DNA of 64,000 nucleotides from Sphingomonas sp. Leaf230 (GTDB lineage Bacteria; Pseudomonadota; Alphaproteobacteria; Sphingomonadales; Sphingomonadaceae), in assembly GCF_001421745.1 (NCBI RefSeq), contig NZ_LMKW01000001.1:62001-126000 (forward strand), read 5' to 3'. Positions 52,546 to 61,017 of the stretch are shown in pieces (the stretch's first letter is position 1; each line of letters opens with the position of its first letter). The notes under the pieces are model-generated. The model was not told the origin of the DNA and did no database searches. It was given only the letters and a program-made list of their open reading frames with translations. Both the position numbers and the translations under genes were made by a program.

Positions 52546-52592
52546 TCAACCCCAAGGTTGCCGCCGCTACTGCAACCTCCTATCTCCAGCGC

Positions 52593-52931
52593 ATGGCAAC
52601 GCTGGTCCAAGACATCATCCTCACCCCCTCCGCCGCGGCGCGCGTAGCGGCGATCGCCGTCAAGCAGGGGAAGCCGGCGATCCTGCGACTCTCGGTCGAC
52701 GGCGGTGGCTGTTCCGGGTTCCAGTACAAGTTCGGGTTCGCTGATTCGGTCGAGTCCGACGACGTGATCGCCGAGCATGACGGCGTGAAGCTCGTCGTCG
52801 ACAGCGTCAGCATCGATCTTGTGCGAGGTTGCGCGGTCGATTACGTCGAGTCGCTTGCCGGTGCCGCATTCAAGGTCGAGAACCCCAATGCCGCATCGGG
52901 TTGCGGCTGCGGCTCCAGCTTCTCGGTCTGA
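52593..52931 (+). CDS. erpA: Iron-sulphur cluster insertion protein, A-type (ErpA)
   Basis: 112 residues. The three cluster-binding Cys are in GGGCSGFQYKFGF and the C-terminal GCGCGSSF, as in ErpA/IscA. It transfers iron-sulphur clusters to apo-enzymes. Together with the BolA-Grx4 pair elsewhere in the window it forms part of the cluster-trafficking machinery. Confidence 0.94.
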   Translation: MATLVQDIILTPSAAARVAAIAVKQGKPAILRLSVDGGGCSGFQYKFGFADSVESDDVIAEHDGVKLVVDSVSIDLVRGCAVDYVESLAGAAFKVENPNAASGCGCGSSFSV

Positions 52932-52938
52932 GACTGCC

Positions 52939-53709
52939 ATGAAAATCGTCACGTACAACGTCAACGGCATCAAGGCGCGGTTGCCGCGGCTGATCGAGTA
53001 TCTCACCGAAGACCAGCCCGACATCGTCTGTCTCCAGGAATTGAAGTCGAGCGACGACACCTTCCCGATCGCCGACATCGAGGCCGCCGGCTACGGCGCG
53101 GTCTGGCACGGCCAGAAGGCCTGGAACGGTGTCGCGATCCTCGCCAAGAGCGGTACGCCCGTCGTCCGCCAGCGCGGTCTCGAAGGCGAACCCGAGGACG
53201 AGCACAGCCGCTACATCGAAGCGGAGATCGACGGCCTGATTGTCGCCGCGCTTTATCTGCCCAACGGCAACCCGCAGCCCGGCCCGAAGTTCGACTACAA
53301 GCTCCGCTGGATGGACCGTCTCGCGGCCCGCGCGCGCGTCCTGCTCGCGGAGGAAAAGCCGGCCATCCTCGCGGGCGACTACAACGTCATCGCCAACGAC
53401 GACGACACCTTCTCGGTCCGCGCGATGCAGGACGACGCGCTGATGCAGCCCGAAAGTCGCGAGCACTACCGCGCGCTCGTCGCACAGGGCTGGACCGATG
53501 CGCTGCGGACGCAATTCCCCAAGGGCGGCGTCTGGACGTTCTGGGATTACCAGGCCGGCGCGTGGCAGCGCGACGCCGGGTTCCGAATCGACCATCTGCT
53601 GCTCAGCCCGCAGGCGGCCGACCGGATGATCGATGCCGGCGTCGACAAGGCCTATCGCGGGCGCGAAAAGGCGAGCGATCACGCGCCGACCTGGGTCCGC
53701 CTGCGATGA
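52939..53709 (+). CDS. xthA: Exodeoxyribonuclease III
   Basis: 256-residue AP endonuclease/3'-exonuclease for base-excision repair. Catalytic motifs: TYNVNGIKARLPRL, CLQELKSSDD (Glu), LAGDYNVI (Asp-Asn) and KASDHAPTWVRL (Asp-His). ATG 52939 is chosen by the conserved beginning; the open frame continues upstream to 52819 within erpA but is not coding. The stop overlaps the next gene (ATGA). Confidence 0.96.
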   Translation: MKIVTYNVNGIKARLPRLIEYLTEDQPDIVCLQELKSSDDTFPIADIEAAGYGAVWHGQKAWNGVAILAKSGTPVVRQRGLEGEPEDEHSRYIEAEIDGLIVAALYLPNGNPQPGPKFDYKLRWMDRLAARARVLLAEEKPAILAGDYNVIANDDDTFSVRAMQDDALMQPESREHYRALVAQGWTDALRTQFPKGGVWTFWDYQAGAWQRDAGFRIDHLLLSPQAADRMIDAGVDKAYRGREKASDHAPTWVRLR

Positions 53710-54494
53710 GGCGGCTGCTTCTTGGTATCGCGTTGGCGAGCCTGTCCGGCACTGCAATGGCGCAGGACCGCGAATATTGCCCCGATCGTCCTGGCATCGA
53801 TACGCCCGCCTGCACGATCGCGCCCGGAAAGATTTCGGTCGAGACGTCGATTGCGGACTGGACGCGCGACGACCAGCCGGGCTCGCGCGAGGACAATATC
53901 CTGTTCGGCGATACGCTGGTTCGCGTCGGCGTCAGCGACTCGATCGAGGCGCGGATCGGCTGGACGCCGTTCGGGCACGACCGGATGCGTGATTCGACCG
54001 GCGTGGATTCGGTCAACGGGGTCGGTGACGTGTCGCTCGGGATGAAGGCGAACCTCCACAATCCCGACGGCGCCGGCTTGTCGGTATCGGTGCTGCCGTT
54101 CGTGACGCTGCCGGTCGGGCGCTCGTCGATCGGCGCCGGCGATTGGGGCGCAGGGTTCCTCGTTCCCGTCACGTACGAGATATCCGACACGGTCTCGCTC
54201 GATCTGACTCCGGAGATCGATGCGGCGGTCGATCAGGACAGCAATGGTCGGCATCTCGCGTACAGTTCGACGGCTGGCCTCGCGGTGAAGCTCGACAAGG
54301 CTTTCACGCTGACCGGCGAGATGCAGGCGCTCCGCGACGACGATCCGCAGGAGCATGAGACGCAGGCGGTCGCGGCGCTGTCGCTGGCATGGATGGCGAA
54401 CGATAATCTCCAGTTCGACGTATTCGGTGCGGCGGGGTTGAACGCGAACACGCCTGATGCGCGGGTATACGCCGGCATTTCCCGGCGGTTCTAG
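53706..54494 (+). CDS. Outer-membrane transporter-like protein (phenol meta-pathway-type beta-barrel)
   Basis: 262 residues with signal peptide RRLLLGIALASLSGTAMAQ and a barrel-like body of alternating strands (SVSVLPFVTLPVGRSSIGAG, GFLVPVTYEISDTVSLDL) ending in RRF, the usual outer-membrane terminal Phe. It resembles the 'transporter/Phenol_MetA_deg' family. The substrate is unknown. ATG overlaps the xthA stop, so the two are translationally coupled. Confidence 0.78.
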   Translation: MRRLLLGIALASLSGTAMAQDREYCPDRPGIDTPACTIAPGKISVETSIADWTRDDQPGSREDNILFGDTLVRVGVSDSIEARIGWTPFGHDRMRDSTGVDSVNGVGDVSLGMKANLHNPDGAGLSVSVLPFVTLPVGRSSIGAGDWGAGFLVPVTYEISDTVSLDLTPEIDAAVDQDSNGRHLAYSSTAGLAVKLDKAFTLTGEMQALRDDDPQEHETQAVAALSLAWMANDNLQFDVFGAAGLNANTPDARVYAGISRRF

Positions 54495-54821
54495 ATGCTG
54501 GCCGGTCTGCTCCTGCTCCAAGCGGTAGCCGGGCCGCCGCTTCCACCCGAATTGCGCAAGCGGCCTGTTCGGTCGACGATGCCGTGTCCGGTCCAGACCG
54601 ACCCCGATGGCGAGATCGTCGTCTGCGCGCGTTCGACCGAGCAGAGGCTGGCGACGCTTCCCGAACCGGTCCAGCCGCCGCGGGGGGACCCGCTGTCGTT
54701 CCGGCTGCCGGGTGGCGGCACGGGCAACGTCCACGCGATCCGAACGCAGCTACCCGGTGCGAGCGGGCAGGGGGCTGCGGTCACCCTCAAGCTTCCGTTT
54801 GGCAATGGGAAACGGGAGTAG
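54495..54821 (+). CDS. Hypothetical protein, proline-rich, probably exported
   Basis: 108 residues starting directly after the stop of the barrel gene (TAG-ATG). A hydrophobic start (LAGLLLLQAVAGPP), a CPVQTDPDGEIVVCARS segment with two Cys that could form a disulphide, and a low-complexity proline/glycine tail. This CP-x-DGEIVVC-type pattern occurs in short sphingomonad envelope proteins I recall only as hypothetical. Function unknown. Confidence 0.6.
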   Translation: MLAGLLLLQAVAGPPLPPELRKRPVRSTMPCPVQTDPDGEIVVCARSTEQRLATLPEPVQPPRGDPLSFRLPGGGTGNVHAIRTQLPGASGQGAAVTLKLPFGNGKRE

Positions 54822-54854
54822 GGCGGCGCGACAATGCCGAGCAGTCCTCGCCTC

Positions 54855-54912
54855 CTTGTTCTCCCGCAAAGGCGGGAGCCCAGACTGGGCCCCCGCCTTC
54901 GCGGGGGAACAC
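54855..54912. repeat. Family C inverted repeat
   Basis: CTTGTTCTCCCGCAAAGGCG ... CCCCCGCCTTCGCGGGGGAAC, same as the copies at 4985 and 11392. Confidence 0.8.
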
Positions 54913-54946
54913 GCTATCTCAGGCCGATAACGCTTCCCGCTCTTAC

Positions 54947-56098
54947 CTAAAGCACCCGTTCGTACACCTGGTACACCTTGTTCACCCGGCTCTCGATCGT
55001 CTCGGCGATCGACCGCATCCCCTGGTTGTCATCCAGGATCCAGCCGATCTCAGCCCGCTGCGCACCGTAATTCTCGACCGACGCGCGGCGGATATATTCG
55101 ATCATCATGAAGGCCAGCTGGCTCGCCATCCGCGACGCCTGCAACTCCTTCACCACCCCCATCAGCGGCACGCGCACCGTCCGCACCTTGGGCTTGCGCA
55201 ACCACCACAACAGCTTCGCCCAACCGAACGGCAGCAGGCTCCCGTTGAGCGGCTTGATCGCCTCGTTGAGGTCCGGCAGCGTGATCATGAACGCGACCGG
55301 CTTGCCGTCCAGCTCGGCAATCCGGATCAGGTCGTTGAACACGATCGGCTTCAGCTTCACGCCCACGTCCTTGATCTCCGGCGGGGTCAAAGGCACGAAC
55401 CCCCAATTGTCGCGCCACGCGTCGTTGAGGATCGACAGGATGATCGCCGCCTCCTCCTCGAACTTGGTCTTGTCGACGTTGCGGACGCTGATCCGCGGGT
55501 TCTTCTCGCCGGACTTGATGATGCGCTGGACGATCGGCGGGAACTGCTTCGTGACGTCGACCTCATAGGTCATCAGCTGCTTGATCGGACGGTACTGCGC
55601 CCACTCGATCCAGCCGCGATATTCGCGCTTGGCGTGGCCCATCATGATCGTCGGCGGATGGTCGTATCCGTCGATCAGCAGGCCCGGCTCCTCCCAGATC
55701 GACATGCTGATCGGCCCCAGCGCGCGCGTCATGCCCTGCTCGCGCAGCCATGCCTCGGCGCGCTCCAGTAGCGCCTGGAACACGTCCTGCCGCTCCGCTT
55801 CCATCAGGCCCCATTGGCCGACGCCGGGCCCGAACCCCTGCTCGGGCGGCATCGTCAGCGCGAGCGTATCGATATGCGCCGAAATGCGCCCGACGACGCG
55901 GCCGTCCTCCTCGGCCAGGAACAACTGCGCCTTGGCATGGCTGAACCAGCCGTTCTTCTCGGGCGTGATCAGTCCCAGCGCTTCCGACTTCAAAGGCGGT
56001 ACCCAATTGGGATCGTCGGCATAGAGACGAAACGGCAGATCGATGAAGATCTTGCGGTCCTTCTTGGTCTCGACCGGTCGAATGATGAGCTTTGCCAT
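54947..56098 (-). CDS. GNAT-type N-acyltransferase-like protein (YghO-like)
   Basis: 383 residues. The N-terminal LIIRPVETKKDRKIFIDLPF continues into RLYADDPNWVPPLKSE and WFSHAKAQLFLAEEDGRVVGRISAHID, the pattern of the YghO/GNAT-like family, longer than ordinary acetyltransferases. C-terminal MIEYIRRASVENYGAQRAEIGW is also family-like. The substrate is unknown. It is divergent from a fatty-acid desaturase gene (135-165 bp gap), so a lipid-related acyl transfer is possible but not shown. Confidence 0.78.
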   Translation of the reverse strand: MAKLIIRPVETKKDRKIFIDLPFRLYADDPNWVPPLKSEALGLITPEKNGWFSHAKAQLFLAEEDGRVVGRISAHIDTLALTMPPEQGFGPGVGQWGLMEAERQDVFQALLERAEAWLREQGMTRALGPISMSIWEEPGLLIDGYDHPPTIMMGHAKREYRGWIEWAQYRPIKQLMTYEVDVTKQFPPIVQRIIKSGEKNPRISVRNVDKTKFEEEAAIILSILNDAWRDNWGFVPLTPPEIKDVGVKLKPIVFNDLIRIAELDGKPVAFMITLPDLNEAIKPLNGSLLPFGWAKLLWWLRKPKVRTVRVPLMGVVKELQASRMASQLAFMMIEYIRRASVENYGAQRAEIGWILDDNQGMRSIAETIESRVNKVYQVYERVL

Positions 56099-56263
56099 GT
56101 CGGGTTCCCAAATACGCAGTTGCGCGTGTCTACCCAGCGAAGCGAATAAAGGCGAGTGACACGTGCGTCATCGCAAGACCCTGTCAGAGTGATCGGGTTT
56201 CCTCCGGCACGGCGGCATCCGTGCGGCCTGTAAATGCCACGGTACCGCCACTATCTTCGGGCA

Positions 56264-57385
56264 ATGGATATGCCCATGGACACATCGCTCAGCCTCGCTC
56301 GCGGCACGGCCGCTCCAGCTTCCACTCCCGCGGGTTCGCCCCGTGTCGGAGGGATGGAGCGCGTTGCCGACGACAAGGCGATGCTGCGTGCAGCCGCAGA
56401 CCTGACGCGCGATCTCGTGAAGCCGCGCCCGGCGATTTACTGGGCCGACCTGATCGCATCGATGGTGGTCGGCTACGGTGCACTGGCAGTGGCGGCCACC
56501 TCGACGTCGACGCCAGTGGTGATCGTAGCCGGCATCGTGGCGATGCTAGGGCTCTACCGTGGTTTGAGCTTCATCCACGAAGTCAGCCACATGAAGCATG
56601 CGTCCGTCCCGAACTTCCGGCTCGGCTGGAACGTGCTGGTCGGCATTCCGCTGTTGACCCCGTCCTTCATGTACGAGGGCGTCCACAACCTCCATCACGC
56701 CAAGACCCGCTACGGCACGGTCGAGGATCCGGAATATCTGCCGCTCGCGCTCATGAAGCCGTGGACGCTGCCGCTGTTCATCGTCGTATCGGCGCTGGCA
56801 CCGATCGCGCTGCTGATCCGGTTCGCGATCCTGTCGCCGATCTCGCTGCTGTCGCCCAAGCTGCGGACGATGATCGTCGAGCGCTATTCGGCCCTTGCGA
56901 TCAACCCGCAGTTCCGCCGCCGCGCCCCCGAAGGTGAGGCAAAGGCGTATTGGGACCGCTTGGAGATTGCCGCGAGCCTGTGGGCGATCACGCTGATCGC
57001 GATCACCGTGACCGGCGTACTACCGCTCCGTGCGTTCGTGACGATCTTCGCGGTCGCCTCGGCGTTCGCGGTACTCAACCAGGTCCGTACGCTCGTTGCG
57101 CATCTGTGGGAGAATGACGGCGAGCCGATGACGGTAACCGCGCAGTACCTTGATACGGTCAACGTCCCGCCGCCGGCGTTGCTGCCCGCGCTCTGGGCAC
57201 CTGTGGGTCTGCGCTACCACGCGCTGCATCACCTGTTGCCGGGTCTACCCTACCACGCACTGGGCGAGGCTCACCGGCGGATCACCGCCGAACTCGACGC
57301 GCTCTCGCCGTATCACAAGGCGAGCTATCCTGGTCTGCCCGGTCTGGTGAGCAAGATCGCACGCAGCACGATGGTTCGACGCTGA
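56264..57385 (+). CDS. Membrane fatty acid desaturase family protein
   Basis: Integral-membrane di-iron enzyme. The three histidine boxes are present: HEVSHMKHA, HNLHHAKTRYG and the C-terminal HALHHLLPGLPYHALGEAHRR. Several hydrophobic spans lie between. The start is uncertain: ATG 56264, 56270 or 56276, or 56234 further up. 373 residues from 56264. Likely desaturates or hydroxylates acyl chains; substrate unknown. Confidence 0.87.
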   Translation: MDMPMDTSLSLARGTAAPASTPAGSPRVGGMERVADDKAMLRAAADLTRDLVKPRPAIYWADLIASMVVGYGALAVAATSTSTPVVIVAGIVAMLGLYRGLSFIHEVSHMKHASVPNFRLGWNVLVGIPLLTPSFMYEGVHNLHHAKTRYGTVEDPEYLPLALMKPWTLPLFIVVSALAPIALLIRFAILSPISLLSPKLRTMIVERYSALAINPQFRRRAPEGEAKAYWDRLEIAASLWAITLIAITVTGVLPLRAFVTIFAVASAFAVLNQVRTLVAHLWENDGEPMTVTAQYLDTVNVPPPALLPALWAPVGLRYHALHHLLPGLPYHALGEAHRRITAELDALSPYHKASYPGLPGLVSKIARSTMVRR

Positions 57386-57430
57386 TATCCCGATCGGGCC
57401 GGTCGTTAACGACTGGCCCAGCATTCCGGA

Positions 57431-58201
57431 TTATTTCGCAGCGTCGAACTGCCTGAGCGCCATAACCGCGTTGCGTCCGACATCGGTCGTCGGCGACAAT
57501 TTCGCAGCCGTTCCCCATGCCTCCCGCGCAGCCGCTTCGTCGCCAGCCGACGCCGCGATGTTCCCCGCTTCCAGCTGAACCGACGCATCGTCGGCCGAGC
57601 GCTTCAAGGCCTGTGCGATATCTGCTTTGGCGCGCGGAATGTTGCCCATCCGACGGGCTAGCGTCGCCGACAACAGCCACGCAAGCGGATCGGCGCCGGC
57701 GGTGGTCAGCGCTAGATCGAGATCGCTCCGCGCCGCATCTAGCTCTCCCGCCGCGACCAGCGCGCGCGCATGATCCAGTTGCGCTTCACCCAGCGGCAGT
57801 CCGGTCAGCGATCCCGCGGTAAGCGCCGAATCGAGCGCGACACGCGCCTTGGCGGGCTGCCCCGAGGCGAGCCATGCATTGCCCGCCTGTGCCCAATAAT
57901 TGGCTGCTCGCGTGTCCTTCGCGATCTGAGCCTCCCGCGCCGCTTCCTCGAATTCGGCTGCTGCCGACGGCCAGTTCTTTTCGGCGGCGAAGGCGAGCCC
58001 GGCGCATTGCCGCGCGAAATACCGTCCCCCGCTAATTCGCCAGCGACCCGCTTCGGCGCGTGCGGCGGCGGGGTCGCTTTGCGTCAGGGCGGCGCAGCGA
58101 GCGAACCGACCACCCTGCACATCGACGGGTCCGGCAGCAGGGGCGGCGGCTGGACTGGGGGCGGCGGCCTGCGCAGCGGCAAGCAACACTATCAGGATCA
58201 T
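57431..58201 (-). CDS. TPR-containing protein, exported
   Basis: 256 residues with an Ala/Pro-rich signal-like start (LIVLLAAAQAAAPSPAAAP) and helical repeats such as AAEFEEAAREAQIAKDTRAA, KARVALDSALTAG and ARRMGNIPRAKADIAQALKRS. The function is not predictable. It overlaps the neighbouring hydrolase gene by four bases, so the two are co-transcribed. Confidence 0.7.
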   Translation of the reverse strand: MILIVLLAAAQAAAPSPAAAPAAGPVDVQGGRFARCAALTQSDPAAARAEAGRWRISGGRYFARQCAGLAFAAEKNWPSAAAEFEEAAREAQIAKDTRAANYWAQAGNAWLASGQPAKARVALDSALTAGSLTGLPLGEAQLDHARALVAAGELDAARSDLDLALTTAGADPLAWLLSATLARRMGNIPRAKADIAQALKRSADDASVQLEAGNIAASAGDEAAAREAWGTAAKLSPTTDVGRNAVMALRQFDAAK

Positions 58202-58965
58202 AAAGCGGCGATCACATCCTCCACCGCCCGGATGATGAGGGAGATGTCGCTGTCACGCGACAGGCGGTGGTCGCCGTCCTTGACCAGCCACGTCTGCACG
58301 TCGGCTGAACGCAACAGCTCGGCAAGGCGCGCGGTACGATGCCACGGCACGTCCGGATCGCGCTGCCCCTGGACCAGCCGGACCGGGCCGTCGAACGCAA
58401 TCTCGCCGAACATCAGCCGGTTGGCCTCGCCCGACGACCAGAAGGGACGCGTATAGACCGTCGGCTCGGGGCCATAGGGGTTCTTGCGCTCGATCCGGCC
58501 GTTGCTGAGCAGCGCCATCTTCTCGTCGGTGGTAAAGCCCCAGTCGGTGAAGTCGGGCGCCGGCGCGATCCCGACCAGCCCCTTCACCAGATCGGGCCGC
58601 ATCTTCGCCGCCAGCAGCATCAGCCAGCCGCCCATCGACGATCCGACGAGGATCGCCGAATCCTCCACCAGCGCATCGATCATCGCCAAAGCGTCGTCGC
58701 GCCAGTCGACCAAAGTCTGGTCCTCGAACGCGCCTTCGCTCTGCCCGCACCCACCATAGTCGAACCGCAGGAACGCGCGCCCCTCGGACTTCGCCCACGC
58801 CTCCAGCGTTACCGCCTTGGTCCCCATCATGTCGGACGCATAGCCCGACAGGAACACGATCGTCGGTCCCGTCACGCCCTCGGCCGCGGGCGTGTGATGA
58901 TAGGCGAGGCGAGGGCGCTCCTTGGCCGGAGGCGTCGGTGCAGGCGGCGTGGCGGTATCGGTCAT
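58198..58965 (-). CDS. Alpha/beta hydrolase (predicted serine hydrolase/thioesterase-like)
   Basis: 255 residues. Nucleophile elbow ILVGSSMGGWLMLL, FDYGGCGQSEGAFED after strand 4, and the likely acid/base pair in GQRDPDVPWHRT and VKDGDHRLSRD. The end of the gene overlaps the TPR gene start by four bases. A short Pro-rich N-terminus (TATPPAPTPPAKERP) precedes the domain. Substrate unknown. Confidence 0.86.
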   Translation of the reverse strand: MTDTATPPAPTPPAKERPRLAYHHTPAAEGVTGPTIVFLSGYASDMMGTKAVTLEAWAKSEGRAFLRFDYGGCGQSEGAFEDQTLVDWRDDALAMIDALVEDSAILVGSSMGGWLMLLAAKMRPDLVKGLVGIAPAPDFTDWGFTTDEKMALLSNGRIERKNPYGPEPTVYTRPFWSSGEANRLMFGEIAFDGPVRLVQGQRDPDVPWHRTARLAELLRSADVQTWLVKDGDHRLSRDSDISLIIRAVEDVIAAL

Positions 58966-58985
58966 GCCGACACCTTAGCCGCGCC

Positions 58986-59915
58986 TCAGCGCTGGAGAAA
59001 GGCGTCGAGTGCAGCCTGGAACGCGGCAGGCTGGTCGAGCATCACGAAATGCGCGGCATCGCCGATGTCGACCAAGGTCACGTGTGGCGCCGTCGCGTAA
59101 GCCTTCCGATAGAGCGCGTCGGCAGCGGGCTTGGTCGGCCCCACCGCGTTCCACGGATAGACCAAGGTGATCGGCGCGGCGATCGACGCCATGTCGGGAC
59201 GCAGGTCGGTCGTCAGGTCCTCGTACATCGCCTGCGCCGAGACTCGCGCATCCGCCTTCGCCGCCCAGCCGGCAACCGCCACGCGTGAGTCCGGCTTCAG
59301 TGCCATGCGCGCGGCAAGCGCCTCGTTCGCCGCGGGGTTCGCCGGCTTCCCGTACGCCGCGGCCATCCCGGCGCGCATCGCGCTGGCCTGCGGTTCGAGC
59401 GCCGCCACCGTCGCGCCGGGTGCGAAGATCTCGCCGATATACGGCAGCGAATCGACGATCATCAGCTTGCCGACGTCCTCCGGATGCGCCTTCGCCAGCA
59501 TCAGCGCGACCAGCCCGCCCATCGAATGCCCGACGATCGCCGGCTTGCCGAGTTTCGACTGGGCGATCAGCGTGTGCAGGTCGCCGACGATCCCATCGAG
59601 GATGCCGGGCGACAGGTTCGCACGCGGATCGTCGCCGCCGAAGCCGTTGACCTGCACCACGTACACGCGGTGTGACTTGGCGAGCGTGGGCACGACGCCC
59701 GCCCACACCGCGCGGGGAGACGACAACCCTGGAACGAGGATCACGGGCGTGCCCTTGCCGATCGTCTGCACCGAGATGTGCGGCATTTGCGTCTCGACCG
59801 CATCGACCTTCGGCGCGGCGGCCGTCGCAGCCTGCGAGTGGCCCGCCGCCGGATTCAGGACGATCATCAGCGTTACGGCGGTAGCGGCGAGACGGGCTTT
59901 GAACTGCGAAATCAT
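58986..59915 (-). CDS. Alpha/beta hydrolase, exported
   Basis: 309 residues with a signal peptide (FKARLAATAVTLMIVLNPAAGHSQA) and a lipase-like domain: oxyanion region PVILVPGLSSPRAVW, nucleophile AIVGHSMGGLVALML and C-terminal His in GDAAHFVMLDQPAAF. AAGGAGTCG precedes ATG 59915. The HTH-regulator stop lies just upstream (59917), so this is the third gene of a membrane protein-HTH-hydrolase operon. Confidence 0.87.
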   Translation of the reverse strand: MISQFKARLAATAVTLMIVLNPAAGHSQAATAAAPKVDAVETQMPHISVQTIGKGTPVILVPGLSSPRAVWAGVVPTLAKSHRVYVVQVNGFGGDDPRANLSPGILDGIVGDLHTLIAQSKLGKPAIVGHSMGGLVALMLAKAHPEDVGKLMIVDSLPYIGEIFAPGATVAALEPQASAMRAGMAAAYGKPANPAANEALAARMALKPDSRVAVAGWAAKADARVSAQAMYEDLTTDLRPDMASIAAPITLVYPWNAVGPTKPAADALYRKAYATAPHVTLVDIGDAAHFVMLDQPAAFQAALDAFLQR

Positions 59916-59916
59916 G

Positions 59917-60120
59917 TCACGACTCCTTCGACGGGCTAGTGAAAATGTCTTCGATGCTGAGGTCGAACAGTTCGGCGATCTTGAACGCGAGCGGCAGCGA
60001 CGGATCATAGCGCCCCGTCTCGATCGCATTCACGCTCTGCCGCGAGACTCCGAGACGGTCGGCCAGGTCGCCCTGATTCCAGTCCCGCTCGGCACGCAGC
60101 ACCTTGAGGCGGTTCTTCAT
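59917..60120 (-). CDS. XRE-family transcriptional regulator, HTH only
   Basis: 67 residues, a stand-alone Cro/C1 HTH: RLKVLRAERDWNQGDLADRL followed by GVSRQSVNAIETGRYDPSLP and a short helix ending IEDIF. Such small HTH proteins often come with a membrane partner, as here. ATG 60120 overlaps the upstream stop by four bases. Its target genes are unknown. Confidence 0.92.
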   Translation of the reverse strand: MKNRLKVLRAERDWNQGDLADRLGVSRQSVNAIETGRYDPSLPLAFKIAELFDLSIEDIFTSPSKES

Positions 60121-60524
60121 GAGCGGCCGGTCCGCACCGCGAAGATATTGACACAACCGCCCAGCATTAGTCCGGCAAACCACAGGATACCGGCCGCATA
60201 GGCGGGGATGTGCACAGCCAAGCCGAAGCTTTCTAGAAATCCCCAGATCGTCGTCGCCGAAAGCATGAAGCCAGTCGCGATCAGCGTCTGTCGGATCGTG
60301 AGCATTCGGATATATTCGTCCGGCTCGTCAGTGAGATAGCGACCCCAGGCCAGAAAAATTCCGACCAGTGGCAGCGCCGGCAGGATGGCGGCGGCATACG
60401 CGAGGGCCCCGTGGGGCGGACGGGTCCTGAACAGAGCAACGATGCCAAACAGCGCGCCCATGTAAGCGAGGCTGAGGCCCAACACAGTGTAATTGTAACG
60501 GCGGAGAGCGGGACTCTTATGCAT
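60117..60524 (-). CDS. Hypothetical four-span membrane protein, partner of the HTH regulator
   Basis: 135 residues with four hydrophobic segments (YTVLGLSLAYMGALFGIVALF, YAAAILPALPLVGIFLAW, LIATGFMLSATTIWGFL, IPAYAAGILWFAGLMLGGCV). A TTG 6 bases upstream (60530) is an alternative start. It overlaps the HTH gene by four bases (ATGA), and membrane/HTH pairs of this type are common. Function unknown; sensing at the membrane is possible. Confidence 0.72.
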   Translation of the reverse strand: MHKSPALRRYNYTVLGLSLAYMGALFGIVALFRTRPPHGALAYAAAILPALPLVGIFLAWGRYLTDEPDEYIRMLTIRQTLIATGFMLSATTIWGFLESFGLAVHIPAYAAGILWFAGLMLGGCVNIFAVRTGRS

Positions 60525-60607
60525 GGTCAAGTGTCCTTTCGAATCAGTAAAGGAAACTTGTCATGTCATGACGAGCGAGTCAACGTCGCTTTACAGGCCA
60601 CCTCGAT

Positions 60608-60656
60608 CTTTCCCCGCCAGGGGGAGGTGGCACCGAAGGTGACGGAGGGGAAGGAC
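60608..60656. repeat. Half copy of family E repeat
   Basis: CTTTCCCCGCCAGGGGGAGG then GGTGACGGAGGGGAAGGA, matching the left half of the element at 17408. Confidence 0.7.
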
Positions 60657-60737
60657 GCGGACCAGCCGTGGCTGCAAACGCGCCCTGGGTGTGACCTTAT
60701 CCTAACCTTTGGAAGCCGGCGGGCTTCCTAAAGATCG

Positions 60738-60992
60738 TCAGATGATGAATTCGACCGTTTTCATCTGCGTCTGATCGGCCGCAACCGCGCCGCGCTTCAG
60801 CACCATCTGGCGGTGCAGTTCGGCGACCGTGTCGCTCCCGCGGGTCTTGCACAGCGCCGGCACGAACGCGTGGACCAGCGCGCCGAGGCCGCCCTTGATC
60901 ATCGTCATGCCGAACCGTCCGGCGACGCCGAAATGCTCGGCATAGCTCTCCCCGACGGTGGCGGGGTGGTCGAGGAACAGGCGGCGGAACAT
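60738..60992 (-). CDS. DUF6356-type small protein
   Basis: 84 residues: RRLFLDHPATVGESYAEHFG then RFGMTMIKGGLGALVHAFVP, one hydrophobic stretch near the centre. I recall this family as DUF6356, seen in sphingomonads. Function unknown. Confidence 0.8.
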   Translation of the reverse strand: MFRRLFLDHPATVGESYAEHFGVAGRFGMTMIKGGLGALVHAFVPALCKTRGSDTVAELHRQMVLKRGAVAADQTQMKTVEFII

Positions 60993-61017
60993 GGGCGGTC
61001 TCCTGTCTTGCTCTGTA

